Shown here one piece after another: positions 16,865-24,587 of a stretch of DNA of 64,000 nt. Each line of letters opens with the position of its first letter. The first letter of the stretch is position 1. The DNA comes from Neobacillus rhizophilus (lineage in GTDB: Bacteria > Bacillota > Bacilli > Bacillales > Cytobacillaceae): positions 81,656-145,655 of the forward strand of contig NZ_JAGYPF010000004.1 in NCBI RefSeq assembly GCF_018343535.1, read 5' to 3'. Made by a program: the position numbers and the translations under genes. The notes below the pieces were generated by a model. The model ran no database searches and was not told the DNA's origin. It saw only the letters and a list, made by a program, of their open reading frames with translations.

Positions 16865-17871
16865 GGAGCAATCGAAAAACTGCTATTGGCTCGGCGATTC
16901 TACTTCTCCTTCTCATCGCTAGCTTACTATACCCGCTGTATGGACCGGCTGATTATGATAAAAAAGTCATGATTATCAACGAAGCGGGAAAGGTCATCGG
17001 CAGCGCTCCGTTTCCGCCGTCTTCCGAGCATATTTTCGGAACAGACCGCAATGGACAGGATATGCTGCTGCTATTGCTGTATGGGGCAAAATTCACCTTA
17101 ATCACAGCGATTGTTGTGGCATTCCTTAGAGTGATCATCGGCGGCTTGGTGGGCGTATTTATATCGCTTTGGGCACCGTGGCTAAAAAAATACGTCAATG
17201 ACTTTTTTACGGTATTTCGTTTTGTTCCGTCTACTTTTCTAGGGATCATATTGATGTTGCCCGTCATGTTCCATGAAGAAAGGCAGATTTCCACAGTCGT
17301 TGTCTATCAAATTCTGATGGTGGTATTGATTGGCATTCCGTCGGTGATCGTTTTTACGGAGGAATTAACTGAGGAATTACTGAACAAGTCATTCATCACC
17401 ACCTCCTTGCTGATGGGAGCGAGCAAGTTTCATATTATTAAAAGGCATTTACTGCCCTTTTTTCGCTCTTACGGCATTTTATTTACGGTTCAACAACTAT
17501 TAACAACCCTCCAGATCACCATGCATTTGGGAATATTCGGATTTTTCCTTGGAGGGCCGACAGAGGGTGGCATCGTGGGCTTTGATGAACCGCCGAAGTC
17601 TGCTTCCTTATCTAATGAATGGGCAGGTCTAATCGGTCAGAATTTATATGATTTTATCAGGGCCCCATGGACGATATCCACAACAATCGTGTTATTCTTC
17701 TTGGTCATCCAAGTTGTGAATATGATAAAAAAGGAACTTGAAGAAAAAATGGCCGGATTACCGCAATTAACACGGATGCCGAAATTAGTTCAAACGTCGA
17801 CTCGTACTGTTGGGAACCCTGGTCCGGATCAGTTTATTTTTGTAAATGAAAAAAAGAGTTTGGGTTCGTAG
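16861..17871 (+). CDS. ABC transporter permease, DppC type
   Basis: A 336-residue permease that pairs with the product of the preceding gene. After an N-terminal transmembrane helix comes the OppC-like segment with HIFGTDRNGQDMLLLLLYGA, then further helices and an EAA-like loop around ITTSLLMGASKFHIIKRHLLP. Upstream in-frame codons allow an extension to 16768, but ATG 16861 overlaps the upstream stop in the ATGA manner usual for coupled genes. The C-terminal tail of about 60 residues after the last helix is hydrophilic and longer than usual. Confidence 0.8.
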   Translation: MRSNRKTAIGSAILLLLLIASLLYPLYGPADYDKKVMIINEAGKVIGSAPFPPSSEHIFGTDRNGQDMLLLLLYGAKFTLITAIVVAFLRVIIGGLVGVFISLWAPWLKKYVNDFFTVFRFVPSTFLGIILMLPVMFHEERQISTVVVYQILMVVLIGIPSVIVFTEELTEELLNKSFITTSLLMGASKFHIIKRHLLPFFRSYGILFTVQQLLTTLQITMHLGIFGFFLGGPTEGGIVGFDEPPKSASLSNEWAGLIGQNLYDFIRAPWTISTTIVLFFLVIQVVNMIKKELEEKMAGLPQLTRMPKLVQTSTRTVGNPGPDQFIFVNEKKSLGS

Positions 17872-17922
17872 ATAAATGTATAATGAAGTTGGGTCAGTAG
17901 TTCATAAAAGGGAGCAGGAAAA

Positions 17923-19011
17923 ATGAATAAATTGCTGGATGCATTTAAACAAACTACATTTCAAGTAAACGGACACGGTCCTAGAAAAATCCAAGTTTTA
18001 AAGGAGGCATTCGAAAACCTGGACGGGCAGCTTGAAAGTGAAATGTATGGGAAGGGGAAATTGATCGAGGACTTCCAGGAAAAAATGGCGTTTGTATTGG
18101 GCAAGGAAGCGGCCGTATTTTTTCCAAGCGGGACAATGGCCCAGCAAATCGCGATGAGAATTTGGTGTGATGAAAAAGGCTTGAAGAAGGTCGCCTACCA
18201 TCCGTTGTGCCATTTAGAGGTGCATGAGGAAGATGGATTAAGGGAGCTGCATCAGATTGAATCGGTTTTGTTAGCCGATAAAACTAGAGTCATCGAATTC
18301 GAAGATGTCGCAGGCATGAAGGAAGATGCCGCTTGTGTACTTTTGGAATTGCCACAGAGGGAAATTGGCGGGCAGCTGCCTGACTATCAAACACTTGAGG
18401 CGATTTCTGCGTATTGCAAAGAAAAAGGGATCATGCTTCATTTGGATGGGGCACGACTGTTTGAAATTCTTCCTTATTATGAAAAAACGGCTGCCGAAAT
18501 TTGCAGCTTGTTCGACAGTGTGTATATTTCTTTTTACAAGGGAATTGGCGGTATTGCCGGTGCGGTTCTGGCTGGTGACAGTGACTTTATTGAGAAGTCA
18601 AAGATATGGAAAAGACGCCATGGCGGGGATTTAATCAGTCTTTATCCATATTATTTGAGTGCCGATTATTATTTTGAAAAACGGATTGGGAAAATGAAGC
18701 AGTATTATGAGCATGCAAAAGAGCTCGCTGGATTTTATAATCAATGTTACGGTGTTACCACAAAACCGGAAGTGCCTGTCTCGAACATGTTTCATGTCCA
18801 TTTTGATGCTCCGAAAGAGGAAATGGAGCAGGTTTTAACTGAAATCTGTGTGGAATCTGGGATTGGGTTATCAGGCCATATAAGAGAAGTGACGGAGACG
18901 AACAGTTATTTTGAAGTCAGTGTCGGGGATTTGTACGAGATACTTCCTCGCGAAAAATTAATGGACGCGTTTAAATTATTGGATGAGAAGATGAGAACTA
19001 AATTTTTGTAG
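17923..19011 (+). CDS. Threonine-aldolase-like PLP enzyme
   Basis: A 362-residue fold-type I pyridoxal-phosphate enzyme of the beta-eliminating lyase/low-specificity threonine aldolase family, which splits beta-hydroxy amino acids such as L-threonine to glycine and an aldehyde. PSGTMAQQIA near residue 64 binds the cofactor phosphate, LHLDGARLFE near 170 carries the cofactor aspartate, and the Schiff-base lysine is in ISFYKGIGG near residue 206. The ribosome site AGGGAGCAGG precedes the ATG. It stands alone, 51 bases after the permease gene. Its true substrate is not certain. Confidence 0.82.
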   Translation: MNKLLDAFKQTTFQVNGHGPRKIQVLKEAFENLDGQLESEMYGKGKLIEDFQEKMAFVLGKEAAVFFPSGTMAQQIAMRIWCDEKGLKKVAYHPLCHLEVHEEDGLRELHQIESVLLADKTRVIEFEDVAGMKEDAACVLLELPQREIGGQLPDYQTLEAISAYCKEKGIMLHLDGARLFEILPYYEKTAAEICSLFDSVYISFYKGIGGIAGAVLAGDSDFIEKSKIWKRRHGGDLISLYPYYLSADYYFEKRIGKMKQYYEHAKELAGFYNQCYGVTTKPEVPVSNMFHVHFDAPKEEMEQVLTEICVESGIGLSGHIREVTETNSYFEVSVGDLYEILPREKLMDAFKLLDEKMRTKFL

Positions 19012-19085
19012 TGTTATCAAGAGTAAGAAGCTGAATAATAAAACCTTTCTAACAAATCCTAAATGTGATTTAGGAGGTGATGGGA

Positions 19086-19310
19086 ATGGCGAATCAAAGA
19101 CAAAATGATGCTAATATTGCGCAAAATATCAAAAATGCGGCAGGAGAAGGTTTTGAATCAGTGCATAATGCTTTAGAAGCAACCGAGAATGCAGCTATGA
19201 AAACAGTAGATGCCGCAAGTAACGCCATCAGCAATTTAACAGAAAACAGGTCCGCACAAAAAGATGGGTTCCGTTATGATTACAATGACGCTTCGGATTT
19301 TAATGATTAA
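19086..19310 (+). CDS. Small hydrophilic protein of unknown function
   Basis: A 74-residue protein rich in Ala, Asn, Asp and Glu, with no membrane segment and no cysteine. The middle is probably helical (about residues 15-55, with repeated AxxA spacing) and the end is acidic. GGAGGTGA at 19073-19080 points to ATG 19086 rather than the upstream in-frame GTG 19077 or ATG 19080. The family is not recognised. Composition resembles small stress or spore-associated proteins of Bacillus, but that is only a resemblance. Confidence 0.6.
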   Translation: MANQRQNDANIAQNIKNAAGEGFESVHNALEATENAAMKTVDAASNAISNLTENRSAQKDGFRYDYNDASDFND

Positions 19311-19358
19311 ATAAATGATGGAATCATCCATTGCATTTTTTGAATGTTGGAAAGAACT

Positions 19359-19389
19359 AAGGTCCGAAACCAAAATGGCTTCGGACCTT
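19359..19389. terminator. Bidirectional hairpin between convergent genes
   Basis: AAGGTCCGAA (19359-19368) and TTCGGACCTT (19380-19389) form a perfect 10-bp stem. The T-runs on either side are short. It probably ends both the small plus-strand gene and the minus-strand FrnE-like gene. Confidence 0.65.
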
Positions 19390-19405
19390 AATTTCTCAAG
19401 AGTAG

Positions 19406-20110
19406 CTATTTTTTTGGAATTTCGCACCCGTTCTCGTCACAGCTTGGACCGCTGTCCTGGTCACCCAAATCTGTAATAGATGATTCCTCAGCTTTAATTT
19501 GTTTCAAAGCCTGGATAAATGTTTCGGTCGGCTGAGCCCCGGTAAGCGAGTATTTTTTGTTAAATATGAAAAACGGTACGCTGCGGATACCATATTGTGC
19601 AGCAAGCCCCTCGTCTCCTCGAACTTCACCACTCATGTCTGTGCTGGATAGCAGCTGTTTTACAGATTCTCCGTTTAAGCCAACTTCCTCCGCCAGCTGT
19701 ACGAGTGTAGCATGGTCTCCGATATGTTTTCCCTCTGTAAAATAAGCACGCAGTATGCGGTCGGTCATTTCATGCATGAGGCCCTGTTTGTTGGCGAACA
19801 TCACCAACCGGTGGGCATCAAAGGTGTTCGTTAGGATTTGTGTGTCGAAATTAAACTCCAATCCAACCTCAGCTGCCATTCGTTCCAAGTTACTGCTATT
19901 GGCTTTGGCTTGTTCCACGCTCATGCCATATTTTTTCGATAAAGCTTCGTAAATATTATAGCCTACATCCCGTTTCATCGTTGGATCGAGTTCAAAGCAG
20001 CGATAAACGACCTCGACAGGGAAATTTACCTTCTGAATAGCGTCTTCCAGACGCTTTTTGCCAATATAGCAAAATGGTCAAGCGAAGTCAGTCCACATTT
20101 CAATTAACAT
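19406..20110 (-). CDS. FrnE/DsbA-type oxidoreductase, putative selenoprotein
   Basis: A 234-residue thioredoxin-fold protein of the FrnE branch of the DsbA family, a cytoplasmic dithiol-disulfide oxidoreductase. From ATG 20110 the protein reads MLIEMWTDFA, then a TGA codon (20080-20078), then PFCYIGKKRLE. In relatives this spot is the first cysteine of the active-site CPFC. All else is intact: ribosome site GGAGGT, a -35/-10 promoter, the cis-proline stretch SVPFFIF near residue 170 and the C-terminal CDENGC seen in relatives. A 7-bp hairpin with loop GGA begins 23 bases after the TGA. The simplest reading is selenocysteine at residue 11. Alternatives are a nonsense mutation or a sequencing error; a shorter product starting at 19978 would lack the active site. 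Confidence 0.75.
20039..20055 (-). promoter_or_regulatory. Candidate bacterial SECIS hairpin
   Basis: On the minus strand AGCGTCT and AGACGCT form a perfect 7-bp stem around the loop GGA. The loop lies 30-32 bases after the TGA at 20080-20078. Bacterial SECIS elements sit inside the coding sequence just after the UGA, with a short loop that has a G in its first two positions about 16-37 bases away; this hairpin meets those rules. A smaller TTTTGC/GCAAAA pairing lies between it and the TGA. Confidence 0.6.
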
Positions 20111-20144
20111 GCGATATACCTCCAAATTAACATATTGTAATAAA

Positions 20145-20173
20145 ACTATAGCAGTTCCCAAATTGGGATGCAA
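20145..20173 (-). promoter_or_regulatory. Promoter of FrnE-like gene with palindromic spacer
   Basis: On the minus strand TTGCAT (20173-20168) and TATAGT (20150-20145) are 17 bases apart, a good SigA promoter. The spacer contains the perfect 13-bp palindrome TCCCAATTTGGGA (20156-20168), a likely operator for an unidentified, perhaps redox-responsive, repressor. Confidence 0.6.
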
Positions 20174-20308
20174 AAATGCCGCTTGTTGGCAAGTACTGCA
20201 TCATTACCTAAATAGCATAGCCTTCAAGAAAGAACACAAAATATAAAGGAAGTGCCGGACAGGCATTTTTTTTAGTAAGAAAAATGAATCGAAAAGGATG
20301 ATGAAGAA

Positions 20309-20431
20309 ATGTCTAAAAAGAAGAACAAGCAAAAACAGTATAATCCTGCAATGCCGAAAACGGATGTAGAATTTGCTCAAACTGGGCTTGAAAAGGTAGC
20401 GTTACAAGCTTTAGAAAAAACAAAAAAATAA
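20309..20431 (+). CDS. 40-residue basic small protein
   Basis: A short frame beginning MSKKKNKQKQYNPAMPKTD, lysine-rich at both ends, with AAAGGATG ten bases upstream and a strong terminator 16 bases downstream. Divergent from the FrnE-like gene. The basic start and size recall small spore or ribosome-associated peptides of Bacillus, but I do not recognise a named family. Confidence 0.55.
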   Translation: MSKKKNKQKQYNPAMPKTDVEFAQTGLEKVALQALEKTKK

Positions 20432-20446
20432 AGTAAAAAATGATTA

Positions 20447-20478
20447 AAAAGGGCGCTGCAATTAAGCCGCCCTTTTTT
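20447..20478 (+). terminator. Intrinsic terminator after small protein gene
   Basis: AAAAGGGCG (20447-20455) pairs with CGCCCTTTT (20468-20476), followed by further T. Confidence 0.85.
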
Positions 20479-20555
20479 AGTTGAACATGATGAGTGATGA
20501 ATATCATCTCTTACCAGTTTAGTTCATTTTAAAAAAGACGGAAGAGGTGAATGAA

Positions 20556-20816
20556 ATGGAAAAGAATTGGTCAATATCACTTGAGCATGAGGATTATGAA
20601 CATGATAAGGAATTGGTTATTGTGGATGCTATCGATGCTGTTCAACAGACAGCAAAGGGGTACTATGTTAATGTCGTCACACCTGCCGTCTTTGGGAATC
20701 CTGATGAGTATTTAACAAAGGAGTTGTTTTCCAAGTTCGGTGCAGAAATTGATGTAATGTTTATCGACCAGTGCGGCTGCGGAGGTTACGTGTTTCGGGT
20801 TTGGAAAAGAGGTTAG
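20556..20816 (+). CDS. Small protein with CGCG motif, unknown function
   Basis: An 86-residue acidic protein with the ending FIDQCGCGGYVFRVWKRG. The two cysteines in CGCG near residue 75 could bind a metal or be redox active. No membrane segment or signal is present. The frame opens at GTG 20547, but this lies in the ribosome site AGAGGTGA and ATG 20556 has the right spacing. It stands alone between a terminator and the PrsW-like gene. I do not recognise the family. Confidence 0.65.
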   Translation: MEKNWSISLEHEDYEHDKELVIVDAIDAVQQTAKGYYVNVVTPAVFGNPDEYLTKELFSKFGAEIDVMFIDQCGCGGYVFRVWKRG

Positions 20817-20922
20817 ATAAATAATCTTCATTATAAAAAAATAATTTTGTATGCAGTTAACGGGCATAGTAAAAACATGTTAAACATCCAATTTCAGTCA
20901 TTTACCAAGAGGAGGATGCCAA

Positions 20923-22017
20923 TTGAATTGCCCGGACTGCGTTTATTCTAATCCGGAGGGGGTAAGGTATTGCCTCAACTGCGGAAAAAACTTTAAACTG
21001 GGTGGGAATACGGACCCCGATCCAGACAGTTTATTTTATGAGTTTGCCTCTTACGTGGATGCTATGCCGAAGCAGCTACGTTCAGTCGAACCCAGATTTC
21101 AGAACATTTTTTCAAGGGTGTTCCGCAAGCATAGTACACTGGAGGCGGACCGTCTTTTCATCGTCGGTACAGCAATTACAACACCGAAGATAGAAGAAGT
21201 AAAGGAAACATGGCCGAAGCCTTGGCTTTTTGCAAGAGTATTTTTGATTGCACTGCTTGCATTCTTAGGAATGCACATAGGTGTCACCGTTTTCCATAAT
21301 TTTAACTTTTTACCGGGTCTCATCATTATTGGTGCTTTTGCAGTTCCCATAACGACGCTTATGTTCTTCTGGGAAATGAATGCACCGCAAAATATAGCTT
21401 TTTATAGGGTCATTTATGTGGTCTTGATTGGCGGCATCCTTTCGATGCTGGTGGCACTAGTGTTTTTTAATCTTGTAAAAAACAACATCAACCCCATCAC
21501 AATTGGTATTGTGGAGGAAGTGGCCAAAGTGATGACTGTTATCTGGTTTGTTCGAAACCACAAATACAGGTATATGCTAAATGGGCTTTTGGTGGGGGCA
21601 GCAGTGGGAGCAGGCTTTGCCGCGTTTGAAACAGCAGGCTATGCGTTAAGAAGCCTGTTAACAGGAGGGAGTTTCGAACACCTTTATACGACGATCCTAT
21701 GGCGCAGTGTTTTAGCTCCCGGCGGGCATGTGGCCTGGGCGGCATTGACAGGTGGCGCCTTCTGCAAAGCGCAAGGAGATCAAAAATTCAATTTTTCACT
21801 ATTGATTAAGCCGTACTTTTTATTTGTTTTCCTTCTAGTCGTAGCGATGCACGCATTATGGGATACACCGATTAAAGGCATGTCCCCATTCGGACATATC
21901 TTTCTTATGGTTTCTTCATGGGTTGTCGTTTTCTTAATGATTCGCAGGGGCCTTAAAGAAATCGCCAATAAAAAATGGCGGATTGCGTATGAACCTACTC
22001 AGCCGACACAGCCATAA
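20923..22017 (+). CDS. PrsW-family intramembrane protease with zinc ribbon
   Basis: A 364-residue membrane protein. The first 25 residues contain CPDC and CLNC, a zinc-ribbon pattern. After a soluble stretch come about eight transmembrane helices with the PrsW glutamate pair in IGIVEEVAKV near residue 192, a GHVAWAALTGG histidine near 269 and HALWDT near 312. PrsW of B. subtilis cleaves an anti-sigma factor within the membrane; the target here is unknown, and no sigma/anti-sigma pair is adjacent. The start is TTG 20923 behind GAGGAGG. The zinc ribbon is an addition compared with classical PrsW. Confidence 0.85.
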   Translation: MNCPDCVYSNPEGVRYCLNCGKNFKLGGNTDPDPDSLFYEFASYVDAMPKQLRSVEPRFQNIFSRVFRKHSTLEADRLFIVGTAITTPKIEEVKETWPKPWLFARVFLIALLAFLGMHIGVTVFHNFNFLPGLIIIGAFAVPITTLMFFWEMNAPQNIAFYRVIYVVLIGGILSMLVALVFFNLVKNNINPITIGIVEEVAKVMTVIWFVRNHKYRYMLNGLLVGAAVGAGFAAFETAGYALRSLLTGGSFEHLYTTILWRSVLAPGGHVAWAALTGGAFCKAQGDQKFNFSLLIKPYFLFVFLLVVAMHALWDTPIKGMSPFGHIFLMVSSWVVVFLMIRRGLKEIANKKWRIAYEPTQPTQP

Positions 22018-22104
22018 AGGTGATTGGGGCATATTGACGAGTGCCAATCGGCAATTACCTATTACGTTCAAAGAATGATAGTTCGATTGCAGCCAAAAAT
22101 AAAA

Positions 22105-22140
22105 AATGCGATTGAAGATGATCTCAATCGCATTTTTTTT
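22105..22140. terminator. Bidirectional terminator, PrsW-like and SpeD-SpeE genes
   Basis: AATGCGATTGA (22105-22115) pairs with TCAATCGCATT (22124-22134), with T after and A before. It serves the convergent genes on both sides. Confidence 0.9.
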
Positions 22141-22150
22141 ATTCCCAGCA

Positions 22151-23431
22151 TCAAATATTACCCATTTCTTGCTGATAAAGTTCATGCAGCTTAAGGTTAT
22201 TTTTGCTGTTAATAATCAAGCCGGTTTTGGGCGGGTGGAACTTTGGCGGCAGGTGAAACAAAGGTTCCACGTTTGCCTCTATAGCTTCATGGTGAACGGA
22301 GATTTGCGGCCATTTTTTCACAAAATTGCCCCGTTGCGCGATGTGGAATCCCCACATTCCGAACGATGGCACCACTGAATAAAAAGCCTCCGTTTTGAAG
22401 CCTGCAGCCTGCAGTGTTTTAGCGATACTCCAATAGACCCGGGGTGTGTCCGCTGGGGAGGATGACTGGCAGACGATGATTCCATTGGTGTTTAAGTGCC
22501 GCCCGACTTGATCAAATAGTTCTTTCGTATATAATAAGCTGGTTTCAGTGTCAACTGGATCTGGAAAATCAATGATGATGACATCATAACCGTTCATTTC
22601 ACCCATTAAGTAAAGTTTCGCATCCAATGTGTGAATCTTCAGCCTGTTATCTTTCAACGAACCCTCATTAACATCAACAAATGCCGGTTCATTTGCGGCA
22701 AGCTTAATAATCATCGGATCAATTTCAACAAGGTCGATATGGCTGACATCATGATATTTAATGACCTCCCGAACGGCAAGGCCATCCCCGCCTCCTAAAA
22801 TCAGCACCCGTTTCCTTGATTTTGCGAGTTCCATTGCTGGCAGGACCAAGGCTTCGTGGTAATGTCTTTCATCCAGCGAAGAAAACTGGAATTCTTCATT
22901 CAGATACAATCTCAGGTCCTTTGCCTCGACAAGCAAAATGTCATTGAGCTCACTAGAACCCTGGTAGAGGATATGGTGCCCGCCATTCTTGATTTCCTTA
23001 AGAATTTTCATGTCCCATGCATTACCCGGGCGCCTGCTGTCTGTGAACCTCGGATGTGGCTCTTTTGAATATATAGGAGAAATCTGCCTTTCCATCCCTC
23101 TTTTAATTTCAATAGCTGTGGCCCGCCCGGCACCGATTTTTCCAAGGAATTTTCTTAGGACTGGCCAGGTATCCTGAGGGGAGCAGGTATATAAATCAAA
23201 GGCTGCATACCCGTATTCGGGCCAAGTATGAATGGAAAAATGGGAGGTAGAAATCGCGATGATTCCCGTTACTCCTTGTGGTGAAAAGGAATGGAAGCAG
23301 GCCAGCAGAATTTCCAATTCCAGCTCACGGAGGGTATCAAGCATCAAGGTTTTTAATTCATCAGCGTTATTTAAGAGCTCCGCCCGACAATCGTAAGCAT
23401 CCACGATGAGGTGCTGACCTTTCATCTCCAT
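22151..23431 (-). CDS. Fused AdoMet decarboxylase (SpeD)-aminopropyltransferase (SpeE)
   Basis: A 426-residue fusion that could both make the aminopropyl donor and transfer it to a diamine in polyamine synthesis. Residues 1-115 are a bacterial SpeD domain: serine 63 (to become the pyruvoyl group), histidine 68 in SIHTWPEYGY and cysteine 83 in DLYTC fall at the same numbers as in the well-studied Thermotoga enzyme. Glutamate 62, normally before the cleavage serine, is threonine. Residues 145-415 are spermidine synthase with LILGGGDGLAVREV and IIIDFPDPVDTE. ATG 23431 has AAAGGGA upstream; an in-frame ATG at 23461 has no ribosome site. The altered propeptide residue raises the chance of a changed decarboxylase substrate. 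Confidence 0.87.
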   Translation of the reverse strand: MEMKGQHLIVDAYDCRAELLNNADELKTLMLDTLRELELEILLACFHSFSPQGVTGIIAISTSHFSIHTWPEYGYAAFDLYTCSPQDTWPVLRKFLGKIGAGRATAIEIKRGMERQISPIYSKEPHPRFTDSRRPGNAWDMKILKEIKNGGHHILYQGSSELNDILLVEAKDLRLYLNEEFQFSSLDERHYHEALVLPAMELAKSRKRVLILGGGDGLAVREVIKYHDVSHIDLVEIDPMIIKLAANEPAFVDVNEGSLKDNRLKIHTLDAKLYLMGEMNGYDVIIIDFPDPVDTETSLLYTKELFDQVGRHLNTNGIIVCQSSSPADTPRVYWSIAKTLQAAGFKTEAFYSVVPSFGMWGFHIAQRGNFVKKWPQISVHHEAIEANVEPLFHLPPKFHPPKTGLIINSKNNLKLHELYQQEMGNI

Positions 23432-23685
23432 ACTTCCATCCCTTTCTTCGTTCTGATTCATTTATGAGTTCATATTATTGATTTAAAAAATTTTTCATAT
23501 TTAAGGTATGTGAGTGTATTTCGGGAAGTGATAAATACGTAAATTCGTTTCAGTAAATTAAGACCTTGAGGACAATAAATAAATTGTCAAAATCAATTTA
23601 GTGTATGTGTGAAAATTGATACAGGCTTCTGAATCTGAAAATGGTAAAATAGGAAAATCTATTGAGGATAGGGAGTAATGTGGCT

Positions 23686-23991
23686 ATGAACAAGACTGAA
23701 ATAATTGCGCGCAGAATACTAGGCTGGAAGTTAAACAGATGGGATCGCTGGTATGATTTTGAAAAGGGAATTTTCATACCTGTAGACGAGTTTCAACCCG
23801 ATCAAAACCTGGAGCACGCGATGCTAATTGTTGAAAGATTGAAAGAGTTAGGGTTTACATATAAAACAGCCGGTGCACGCCAGGCATGTTTTAATGATGT
23901 ATGCGAAACGGGCAATACGTTAGCGGCGGCCATAACAGAGGCAGCCTTTGCAATCGCTGATAATAGTTCGGTTCCGGATGAATGGCTATAA
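23686..23991 (+). CDS. Phage ABA-sandwich domain protein (BC1872-like)
   Basis: A 101-residue protein with WDRWYDFEKGIFIP and the ending AIADNSSVPDEWL, which resembles the small phage-derived ABA-sandwich domain family common in Bacillus genomes. No catalytic motif is visible. The frame opens at TTG 23662 but AGGGAGT at 23669-23676 favours ATG 23686 (GTG 23680 is too close). It has no phage neighbours here, so it is an isolated, possibly domesticated gene. A hairpin follows. Confidence 0.65.
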   Translation: MNKTEIIARRILGWKLNRWDRWYDFEKGIFIPVDEFQPDQNLEHAMLIVERLKELGFTYKTAGARQACFNDVCETGNTLAAAITEAAFAIADNSSVPDEWL

Positions 23992-24030
23992 CAAATGTAA
24001 TATTATTTTGAAACTTAAACCCAACTTTTG

Positions 24031-24066
24031 AACGATCGAATTTTTCAAGCATTCGTTCGTTTTGCT
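24031..24066 (+). terminator. Terminator-like hairpin
   Basis: AACGATCGAAT (24031-24041) pairs with ATTCGTTCGTT (24051-24061) with one mismatch, followed by a T-rich stretch. Confidence 0.7.
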
Positions 24067-24167
24067 TTTGGTACCTATTTAGAACTTGATAACGCTTCAT
24101 AAATGTTAATGAAATGTTCACATGAGCTGCGGATAAATAGGAGTAAAATAAACATATCGAGTAATTA

Positions 24168-24183
24168 TGTGAAATCATTCACA
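24168..24183 (+). promoter_or_regulatory. FNR/CRP-type box upstream of DUF3147 genes
   Basis: TGTGA-AATCAT-TCACA is an exact match to the TGTGA-N6-TCACA pattern bound by Fnr of B. subtilis. It lies 30 bases before the DUF3147 start, closer than usual for activation, so it may act as a repressor site. No Fnr gene is in the window. Confidence 0.45.
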
Positions 24184-24212
24184 AATATATGTGATATGGA
24201 CAGGTGATAAGG

Positions 24213-24572
24213 ATGGGTGGACTTTCCGTTAGTGCTTTACTTATAAGATTTATTTTAGGGGGCTTGGCGGTTGTCGCTTCAACGATTGTAGCGAGGAAAT
24301 TGGGCGAAAAGGCAGGCGGAATATTCGCTGCTTTTCCAGCCGTATTTTTAGCGGCATTACTTACAGCGGGACTGGATTTGAAAGGTGAAGCTCTTGTTTC
24401 CCAATCTATTATTCTCTCAAAAGGAGCCATGGTTGGGATGGGAATTAATATACTCGTGGCCATTGTGGCTGTCCTTCTATTAAAGAAACACGGATGGAAA
24501 AAAGGACTCATCGAGGCGTTAGGTTGCTGGCTGGCAGTTTCAATCGTAGTGGTTGCCATCACTGTCAATTAG
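24213..24572 (+). CDS. DUF3147 family membrane protein
   Basis: A 119-residue protein with about four transmembrane helices and the family stretch GGIFAAFPAVFLAALLTAG. Function is unknown. The ribosome site CAGGTGA makes ATG 24213 better than the in-frame GTG 24204. The next gene, 15 bases on, is a paralogue with the same FAAFPAV stretch, so the two probably form one heteromeric membrane unit. Confidence 0.8.
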   Translation: MGGLSVSALLIRFILGGLAVVASTIVARKLGEKAGGIFAAFPAVFLAALLTAGLDLKGEALVSQSIILSKGAMVGMGINILVAIVAVLLLKKHGWKKGLIEALGCWLAVSIVVVAITVN

Positions 24573-24587
24573 GAAAGGGTGTTAACA

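Noticed and set aside
19406..19978. Short 190-residue version of the FrnE-like protein as the true gene
   Set aside because: It would lack the active-site region, while the upstream frame, ribosome site and promoter are intact; no ribosome site lies before the internal ATG.
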